The position numbers and the translations under genes were made by a program. Below are positions 1 through 4,866 of a DNA stretch of 5,294 bases, piece after piece. The notes under the pieces were generated by a model. That model searched no databases. It saw only the letters and a list, made by a program, of their open reading frames with translations, and was not told the DNA's origin. Position 1 is the stretch's first letter. Each line of letters begins with the position of its first letter. Source of the stretch: Candidatus Tayloriibacteriota bacterium (GTDB lineage Bacteria; Patescibacteriota; Minisyncoccia; Phycocordibacterales; UBA11359); assembly GCA_003455555.1 (NCBI GenBank), contig DMQX01000015.1, positions 1 to 5,294 on the forward strand, in the 5' to 3' direction.

Positions 1-1
1 C

Positions 2-61
2 ACCAACGGCGACAAGAACGACTTCGAATGGAACGCCGAAAAAATAAAGTCGAATCTATAA
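2..61 (+). CDS. 3' end of an unidentified plus-strand gene (partial)
   Basis: A plus-strand reading frame is open from the window edge and ends at TAA 59-61, giving the 19-residue tail TNGDKNDFEWNAEKIKSNL. The tail is hydrophilic and most of its codons end in G or C, which looks like real coding sequence. It would converge on pgk, with the two stop codons overlapping (pgk stop 56-58). The family cannot be named from 19 residues; the NGDKNDF stretch vaguely recalls the C-terminal region of deoxynucleoside kinases, but this is too weak to assign. Another plus frame also stays open from the edge to a TAA at 45-47 and is the main competitor. A minus-strand gene here is less likely because no ATG follows pgk before the edge. 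Confidence 0.4.
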   Translation, partial: TNGDKNDFEWNAEKIKSNL

Positions 62-1213
62 ACTGCTTTTTAGAGCTTCGATTCCAGGCAGAGTTTCATT
101 AGCCAAGAAATCCAGCATTGCGCCACCGGCCGTAGATATAAATGTAAATTTGTCGGACAACTTCAATTGTTCAATGGAAGCCAAAGTGTCTCCCCCGCCG
201 ACAATACTTTGTACGTTATGTGTATCCCCAGCCGCGGCAATCGCTTTTGCCAGGGCGAATGTTCCTTCGACATAATTTTTTTCAAACATTCCAAGCGGTC
301 CGTTCCATAAAATAAATCCGGCATTGTTAATAAGAGGTAAAAGATTGCTTATAGCCTGCTCTCCGGCATCCCAGATCTTTTCGCCAGGCAAAACCTGATC
401 AGGTTTTTTGGTGACCCGAAGCTCAGTGGCAGTCTCAACCACAACATCCGTAGGCAAAATCAGCTTGGGATTACTCAGCATTTCTGTAAAACCGAAATCC
501 TTATCGGAACAAACCGAAACCCCAATCTCATACCCTTTGGCTTTAAACAAATCGTTAGCCAGAGCGCCGCCAACAAAAACATTGTCTGCCAATTTCAGGA
601 ATTTTTTTATGAGCGGTGCCTTTGTCTCAAATTTTGCTCCACCTAAAATAAAGAGATACGGCAATGGTGGATTAAAAGCTTTTCTGAGGTTTTGTACCTC
701 ACGTTTAAAAGTAAATCCCGCATAGCTGGGCAAAAACTTGGTCACTCCAACTACCGAGGCATGGGCCCTGTGTGACACTGAAAAAGCTTCGTTTACATAA
801 ATATCTCCAAGCGCCGCTAATTGTTTTGCAAAAGCTTCGTCATTATTTTTTTCACCAGCCCAATTGCGGATATTTTCAATGATAGCTACCTGCCCGTTGG
901 CCAACCCCTCGATGATCCCCGCCCCTTCCGTGCTCCATGGGTCCTTCACAAAAACCGACGGGAAAAATTGTTGCGCGTATTTACAAACAATATCAAGTGA
1001 CGGATGTTCTTTATTTTCGAGATGAGCAACCACCACGATCTTAGCGCCTGCTTTTCGCAGAAATTCCACCGTCTCGAGAGACTGCTGAATGCGGAAACCA
1101 TCAGTTACGGTACCATTCTGAATAGCCACGTTTAGGTCAAGACGCAAAAGCACCCGCTTGCCAGTTATGTTTCCGATATCCCGCAGAGTCTTAAAAGAAA
1201 GATTTTTTGGCAT
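56..1213 (-). CDS. pgk: Phosphoglycerate kinase
   Basis: Cytosolic glycolytic kinase that converts 1,3-bisphosphoglycerate and ADP to 3-phosphoglycerate and ATP. The 385 residues make it a compact form of a family usually near 390-415. N-terminal substrate-domain motifs are visible: RLDLN at 24-28, Arg41 in DGFRI, ENIRNW at 113-118 and HRAHAS at 148-153. The nucleotide domain has GGAK at 191-194 with Lys198, WNGPLGMFE at 303-311, GGGD at 339-342 and STAGGA at 360-365. The oddity is the usual HLGRP motif, which reads HLENK at 64-68, so the substrate-phosphate Arg is replaced. ENLRF reads ENIRNW and STGGGA reads STAGGA. It starts 6 bases after the tpiA stop with no clear Shine-Dalgarno sequence (only a weak ACGGTAAA), so coupling to tpiA translation is likely. 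The stop is TAG. Identity is certain; the effect of the substitutions is not known. Confidence 0.98.
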   Translation of the reverse strand: MPKNLSFKTLRDIGNITGKRVLLRLDLNVAIQNGTVTDGFRIQQSLETVEFLRKAGAKIVVVAHLENKEHPSLDIVCKYAQQFFPSVFVKDPWSTEGAGIIEGLANGQVAIIENIRNWAGEKNNDEAFAKQLAALGDIYVNEAFSVSHRAHASVVGVTKFLPSYAGFTFKREVQNLRKAFNPPLPYLFILGGAKFETKAPLIKKFLKLADNVFVGGALANDLFKAKGYEIGVSVCSDKDFGFTEMLSNPKLILPTDVVVETATELRVTKKPDQVLPGEKIWDAGEQAISNLLPLINNAGFILWNGPLGMFEKNYVEGTFALAKAIAAAGDTHNVQSIVGGGDTLASIEQLKLSDKFTFISTAGGAMLDFLANETLPGIEALKSSL

Positions 1214-1219
1214 TTATGT

Positions 1220-1990
1220 TTATTTACCGTTCGCCACAGCAACGATCTGCATAATATTTTCCGGAATCAAGCTATCGCGACCGACCAATAAACCGTCAAT
1301 CTCACCGTCCTTAACTATATCAGCCACGTTATCTACGTTTACAGCTCCGCCGTACAATATCTGAGTCGCATCTGAAATTTGTTTGTCGTACAATTCGGTC
1401 AAAACTTTTCGAATATAAATGGTCATCCCATGAATATCGGACGGAGACATCGCATCACGTCCACCAATCGCCCAAACTGGTTCATAAGCAATCATCATAT
1501 GAGCCATCATGCGCTTATCGATCTTTTTTAAGCACTCCCGGAGATCTTCTCGTATCACGGTAAGATATTCAGCGTTGCGATCACGCACCTTTTCTCCAAT
1601 ACATAAAATGACAGTCAACTGTGCTTCTACACCAGCTAAAACTTTTTTAGCGATTATCTCAGGAGTTTCACCGGCAAGAGCTCGTCTTTCAGAATGACCA
1701 ACGATCAAATACTTAGCACCGGCACTTTGAGCCATAGTTGGACTCAAAAAACCCGTCATTGAGCCATTATTTAGCCAATGAGCGTCTTGAGCACCAAACA
1801 TGATCTTCTTACCTTTATATGAAGAAACTAGGGCATTCAAATATGTAGCTGGCGGGCAAACAACCAAAACACCAGATACCTCAGCCGAAAGCTGCTTAAT
1901 TTTACTAAAAATCTTCTTGGCATCGGCCAATGTCGGTGGATTCATTTTCCAATTACCAATCACAATTCTTTTCTTTTTCATACCGACCAT
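1220..1990 (-). CDS. tpiA: Triosephosphate isomerase
   Basis: Interconverts dihydroxyacetone phosphate and glyceraldehyde 3-phosphate as a cytosolic TIM-barrel enzyme, normally a dimer. The 256 residues match the family's usual ~250. Active-site residues are all present: Asn13 and Lys15 in GNWKMN, His99 and Glu101 in GHSERR, and the catalytic base Glu170 in AYEPVWAIG. Phosphate-binding loops are YGGAVN (213-218) and GLLVGRDSL (233-241). Departures from consensus: loop 6 reads AIGGRDA instead of AIGTG, loop 7 reads YGGA instead of YGGS, and the dimer-interface TGE reads TGF (79-81). The chosen ATG at 1990 gives MVGMKKKR; an in-frame ATG at 1981 would give MKKKRIVIGNWKMN and is possible. The gene begins 9 bases after the upstream pilus gene stop, in the same frame, and is followed by pgk after 6 bases. 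The adjacent pgk, which acts two steps later in glycolysis, supports the call. Confidence 0.98.
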   Translation of the reverse strand: MVGMKKKRIVIGNWKMNPPTLADAKKIFSKIKQLSAEVSGVLVVCPPATYLNALVSSYKGKKIMFGAQDAHWLNNGSMTGFLSPTMAQSAGAKYLIVGHSERRALAGETPEIIAKKVLAGVEAQLTVILCIGEKVRDRNAEYLTVIREDLRECLKKIDKRMMAHMMIAYEPVWAIGGRDAMSPSDIHGMTIYIRKVLTELYDKQISDATQILYGGAVNVDNVADIVKDGEIDGLLVGRDSLIPENIMQIVAVANGK

Positions 1991-1999
1991 TGTAACACT

Positions 2000-3337
2000 T
2001 TACTGCACCTCCTTCCAACCTGAGATATTCCAGCCACCAGAAGGGCCTGATTCAAAAATAATACTTGGCAAGCCCGTATCATAGGTCACGTTGGCTGATT
2101 GGGAAAGATTTATATCATAAGCTGTCACCTCCTTTACACTGACACTCTGACTCAGATCTATCCTTCCATGACAGGCGTAAACAACCAACGCAGAGGCACC
2201 TTGACCAAGAGAGACAGCAACAACCGAACCGCCGTTTTCGGCACTGTTATTCTGGGAGATCATAAAGACGAATGAATTGGGCGCGCCAGATCCAGCAAAT
2301 GTACTACCTTGTCCCACCGACACAAGGCCACTGGAAGCCCTATTTGAGGGGTTATCCGCAATAATTGCCACGTTTGTGCCACCAAGGCTTGGGTCCATGT
2401 TAACCGCTGCATTAGTCGAAATAGTGATATTACCAGTCACCCAAAGCGGGCCAGTGACCGTCAGAACCGTTCCAGAACCACTGACCACCAGGTTAAATGG
2501 AATTTTTTTGGGACCAAGAGTTTTATTCGAAGTAATGTTACAAGTATTGCTCGAAGAATTATAAGAATTACAAAAATTCGAAGCTAGAGTGCCGCCGGCT
2601 GCCGCATCACTTTCCCAAGCACTGACCTGATCGTCAGAGATCGGCAAGGTGGTGGTTGCAAGATCGGCGCTACCTGGAAATTTTGTGCCGCCCACGCTGG
2701 TATTTATAAGGGTCGAATAATAGGCATTTTTGTCGACAGTGGTACCGGCACCTGTCGCACCAAGCACATGAGCATAAGCTGATCCATTAATATGAACACC
2801 TTGGATAAAACCCGAGGACCCAGCCGACACAACGTCGCCCGTTATAACATTACCTGAACCAACAACTGAACCACTTGAGAAAATATTCCCCGTGACACTA
2901 GAACTCTGACTTAAGCTAAACCCACCGTTTCCTGCCTGAATACCATAATGAAAAGATATACCGGCCCCGAGTGTCACGCTGGCCTGGTTGCTCCTAATAT
3001 TATTGTTCACCCCAGCAGTCGTCGCGATCTGCTTACCGGTCGGTGTATTGGTGATTGTTGTGGTTGCAACTCCGCCATTTAGGCTCAAATATAGAGGTAC
3101 ACTGTAATTAGAGATTTGGCTGTTTTTGATCCGGAAAACTACGTCTTCTGAACCAGATTCAGCAGTATAAAAACTGGATTTTGAAACCAGCAGATCATTA
3201 CTTAGACGCAACTCGTTGACTATTGGGTCAATAACACCCAGTACTATGGTCAAAAAAACTGTCGTGCACATGATCACAACTATCAGGATTGCTTGCCCAC
3301 GCTTCCGATTGATATGTGTTTTTGAAAAATTAATCAT
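2000..3337 (-). CDS. PilX/GspK-position pilus protein with large beta-repeat ectodomain
   Basis: 445-residue membrane-anchored, otherwise extracytoplasmic protein. A basic leader (HINRKRG, ending at Gly14) precedes a hydrophobic segment at about 15-36 (QAILIVVIMCTTVFLTIVLG), resembling the RG-x-ALLIVL start of GspK and PilX. The Glu normally at +5 of mature pilins is Ile here, as is usual for GspK. FYTAESGSEDVVFRI (56-70) is the amphipathic continuation of the pilin helix. From about 90 onward the protein is rich in Gly, Ser, Thr, Asn and Val with alternating short hydrophobic strands, suggesting a beta-solenoid. A motif LSQSxxV recurs at 142, 395 and 411. Cys256 and Cys266 flank an Asn/Ser-rich loop and could form a disulfide. 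The C-terminus (FESGPSGGWNISGWKEVQ) has a Gly/Trp-rich cap. It is the last gene of the pilin set and starts 3 bases after the PilW-like stop. Probable role: pilus tip initiation or adhesion, by analogy and position only. Confidence 0.78.
   Translation of the reverse strand: MINFSKTHINRKRGQAILIVVIMCTTVFLTIVLGVIDPIVNELRLSNDLLVSKSSFYTAESGSEDVVFRIKNSQISNYSVPLYLSLNGGVATTTITNTPTGKQIATTAGVNNNIRSNQASVTLGAGISFHYGIQAGNGGFSLSQSSSVTGNIFSSGSVVGSGNVITGDVVSAGSSGFIQGVHINGSAYAHVLGATGAGTTVDKNAYYSTLINTSVGGTKFPGSADLATTTLPISDDQVSAWESDAAAGGTLASNFCNSYNSSSNTCNITSNKTLGPKKIPFNLVVSGSGTVLTVTGPLWVTGNITISTNAAVNMDPSLGGTNVAIIADNPSNRASSGLVSVGQGSTFAGSGAPNSFVFMISQNNSAENGGSVVAVSLGQGASALVVYACHGRIDLSQSVSVKEVTAYDINLSQSANVTYDTGLPSIIFESGPSGGWNISGWKEVQ
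2007..2014 (-). promoter_or_regulatory. Strong Shine-Dalgarno sequence upstream of tpiA
   Basis: AAGGAGGT on the minus strand lies inside the last codons of the upstream gene (Lys-Glu-Val of its WKEVQ end). It is the best ribosome binding site near any start in the window. It sits 16 bases before the tpiA ATG at 1990, longer than the usual 5-9. Between them, GTAAAGTGTTAC (1992-2003) can pair as a 4-bp stem with a 4-base loop, which would shorten the effective spacing. That folding is only an inference and the stem is weak. The alternative is reinitiation by ribosomes finishing the upstream gene. Confidence 0.55.
2110..2135 (-). other. Internal perfect Shine-Dalgarno plus two-codon start-stop frame
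   Basis: Inside the large PilX/GspK-like gene, minus-strand AAAGGAGGTGA (2125-2135) matches the full anti-Shine-Dalgarno complement. After an ideal 6-base spacer (CAGCTT) comes ATG at 2118-2116, which is out of frame with the gene and is followed by ATA and then TAA (2112-2110). It could pause ribosomes or recruit them near the 3' end of the gene. It may equally be a by-product of the codons AAG GAG GTG for Lys-Glu-Val. The sequence is certain; any function is speculative. Confidence 0.25.
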
Positions 3338-3340
3338 AAA

Positions 3341-3883
3341 TTAATATGAGCTGCGCAAAACGGCAGTCGTGTAAAAATTCTTTGTGGTGCTGGCGCCACC
3401 AAAATTACTTTTTAAGGTCAGATCGATCTTCACGGCTTGCGAATTTGTGCTGGTCGCCAAACGGAACTGCAATTGCGTTGCTTTCACTCCGGAAAGTGTG
3501 AGCGGTCCAAAATAAGAACCATTAACATCTATCAGGACTGCGCCTGTACTCGTCGCTAAATAGAACTTAATGATTTCCGCCGCTCCGGAAGAGTCGGTCG
3601 TGTTGAGAGTCAAAACTCCCGATGTACTTGTGGCCAATGCACTGCGCGTCACGTCAACCGACGTAGAGTTCCGGATCTCACGGGTGATGCGTTCAAGCGA
3701 AAAAACCGCTGATGATTCCAGGTTTTTATTTGCCTGTATGGTCTGGTAAGTTTTTGAAAGAGAAACAACCATAGCGATCATTATGCCAAGCAGGATAACC
3801 AGGAAGGTCAGGTAAAAGATCGTTTCGACCATAGTAAAACCAAAGTGGTCGCCGGATATTTTTTTTTGAAAAGTTTTTTTCAT
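3341..3883 (-). CDS. PilW/GspJ-type minor prepilin
   Basis: 180-residue type IV pilin-like protein, inserted in the inner membrane and expected to be processed by a prepilin peptidase that is not encoded here. The class III signal has a Lys-rich leader (MKKTFQKKISGDHFG) with cleavage after Gly15, then FTMVE with Phe at +1 and Glu20 at +5. A hydrophobic helix covers about 16-41. LERITREIRNSTSV (63-76) matches the amphipathic segment typical of PilW/GspJ proteins. The rest is a beta-rich head in which ATST occurs three times (ALATST, YLATST, RLATST). It has no Cys. It follows the PilV-like gene by 3 bases, with only a weak GGAA upstream. A run of nine A on the coding strand (3859-3867) lies in the leader. 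Assignment to J/W rather than another minor pilin rests on the helix motif and gene order. Confidence 0.87.
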   Translation of the reverse strand: MKKTFQKKISGDHFGFTMVETIFYLTFLVILLGIMIAMVVSLSKTYQTIQANKNLESSAVFSLERITREIRNSTSVDVTRSALATSTSGVLTLNTTDSSGAAEIIKFYLATSTGAVLIDVNGSYFGPLTLSGVKATQLQFRLATSTNSQAVKIDLTLKSNFGGASTTKNFYTTAVLRSSY

Positions 3884-3886
3884 GAA

Positions 3887-4402
3887 TTAATTTCCAAAAA
3901 TATTAGTCAGGTAGGCCGATATCGATTTGCTGGTGGTTGCACCACCGCTTCGCCAAGAAACTTTTGCGGTAATAAGCGTAGTGCTGGCATCCAGAGTCGC
4001 ACCCGATGTGCCTTTTGGCACAATATCATGGTTTGAATTTCTGTAGGTCGAACTGGCCGTTATTGTCCGGTCAAATAGACCATCGATCAGTGCGACATTC
4101 CCGGAAGTAGTCGTCCATTTCGAAGTCGTTGTATTAAAAACCAAATAATACTGGGTGGAAGTGGCCACAGACAATGTCGCAATATTATCGTTCCAACTTT
4201 GGTCCCGCAGCAGCCGTGCACTCTCGATACCCTCTTCAAGCAGATAAGCCGCCTGGATGTTTGGCGTATTGTGTACCATGATCTGCAGATAATAATTGTA
4301 GACGCCGATTAAACCCAAAATACCGACGGAAATAATGGCCGAACCGACAACAACCTCAACCATGCCCATTCCATTTTTTTTATTTTTAAAAATATTTTTC
4401 AT
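3887..4402 (-). CDS. PilV/GspI-type minor prepilin
   Basis: 171-residue prepilin. The basic leader MKNIFKNKKNG is followed by MGMVEVVVG, so cleavage would be after Gly11, with Met rather than Phe at +1 and the conserved Glu16 at +5. The hydrophobic helix spans about 12-36. The segment YLLEEGIESARLLRDQSW (53-70) is the EGIE...RD..W pattern familiar from PilV-like proteins of this bacterial group, and supports a PilV/GspI call. The C-terminal half is Thr/Ser-rich beta sequence with VATSTQYY and ASTTLITAKVSW. It lies second in the pilin run, 2 bases after the upstream stop. There is no Shine-Dalgarno sequence; the start is extremely A/T-rich, including the palindrome AAAAATATTTTT (4388-4399), which probably just keeps the start unstructured. 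Expected partner of the neighbouring minor pilins in a tip complex. Confidence 0.85.
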   Translation of the reverse strand: MKNIFKNKKNGMGMVEVVVGSAIISVGILGLIGVYNYYLQIMVHNTPNIQAAYLLEEGIESARLLRDQSWNDNIATLSVATSTQYYLVFNTTTSKWTTTSGNVALIDGLFDRTITASSTYRNSNHDIVPKGTSGATLDASTTLITAKVSWRSGGATTSKSISAYLTNIFGN

Positions 4403-4404
4403 AT

Positions 4405-4866
4405 CTAATTTGGCTGAACCAAGCCGGTCGCGAAAACCGTTACACTGCGGGTCGTACTTGCAGAGCTGATCAACGAAAGAGTTGTCGTGCCAGTTTGATT
4501 TGTCTCGCCGGTCAGGCGATTGAAAATAATATCACTGCCGCCGCCGACAACCGCAACGGTTTTGATTTTAACTTTAGAATTTAGATTGGTCACGATATTG
4601 GCAGAATTCGCCGCGCTGTATGTCACGCCAGAAAATATTGTGACCGTGCTGGTGCCAAAGTGCACTCCATATTGCGAACTTTTGTACGAATCGAGTGTCA
4701 TAGCCCGAGCTTTTTCCAAAGCCGAAACGACCCGCGCCTGATCTTTTGAAATCGCCTCGGTAGACCCATAAGAAGAAAAGGAAAACATCATGAGACCGGC
4801 CACCATAACCGTGATCGCCACAACCATGAGTGTTTCCGCCAGAGTAAAACCGGATTTCTTGCTCAT
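4405..4866 (-). CDS. GspH/FimT-type minor prepilin
   Basis: 153-residue prepilin with a very short leader MSKKSG, cleavage expected after Gly6, and the mature start FTLAE with Phe at +1 and Glu11 at +5. The hydrophobic helix runs from 7 to about 30. ARVVSALEKARAMTLDSYKSSQYGVHFG continues the helix into the head domain; IIFNRLTGETN near 113-123 and the final VTVFATGLVQPN correspond to the conserved strand and Gly of the GspH/FimT fold. It is the first pilin gene after pilC: the pilC TAA is directly followed by this ATG (TAAATG), with no Shine-Dalgarno sequence, so translation is probably coupled. The stop is TAG. An alternative would be a major-pilin-like GspG, but the C-terminal pattern favours GspH/FimT. 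Confidence 0.85.
   Translation of the reverse strand: MSKKSGFTLAETLMVVAITVMVAGLMMFSFSSYGSTEAISKDQARVVSALEKARAMTLDSYKSSQYGVHFGTSTVTIFSGVTYSAANSANIVTNLNSKVKIKTVAVVGGGSDIIFNRLTGETNQTGTTTLSLISSASTTRSVTVFATGLVQPN

Noticed and set aside
1..60. Rho-independent terminator after pgk
   Set aside because: There is a T-rich run on the minus strand at 39-46, but no stable GC-rich stem in front of it.
408..725. Plus-strand open frame antisense to pgk
   Set aside because: The opposite strand encodes conserved PGK motifs throughout; this frame resembles no family.
1158..1364. Plus-strand open frame across the tpiA/pgk junction
   Set aside because: Lies opposite two well-supported genes and has no recognisable domain.
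1509..2084. Plus-strand open frames at 1509-1697 and 1800-2084
   Set aside because: Shadows of tpiA and of the 3' end of the large pilus gene; no recognisable domain.
2277..2564. Plus-strand open frame inside the large pilus gene
   Set aside because: Arises opposite a Gly/Ser/Val-rich coding region; no independent support.
3845..4036. Plus-strand open frame over the PilV/PilW junction
   Set aside because: Spans two well-supported prepilin genes on the other strand and looks like composition noise.
4383..4399. A/T palindrome as an operator
   Set aside because: It consists of Lys/Asn/Ile/Phe codons at an A/T-rich gene start; no second half-site or promoter is nearby.
4520..4741. Plus-strand open frame opposite the GspH/FimT-like gene
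   Set aside because: The minus strand carries the prepilin signal and conserved head motifs; this frame shows none.
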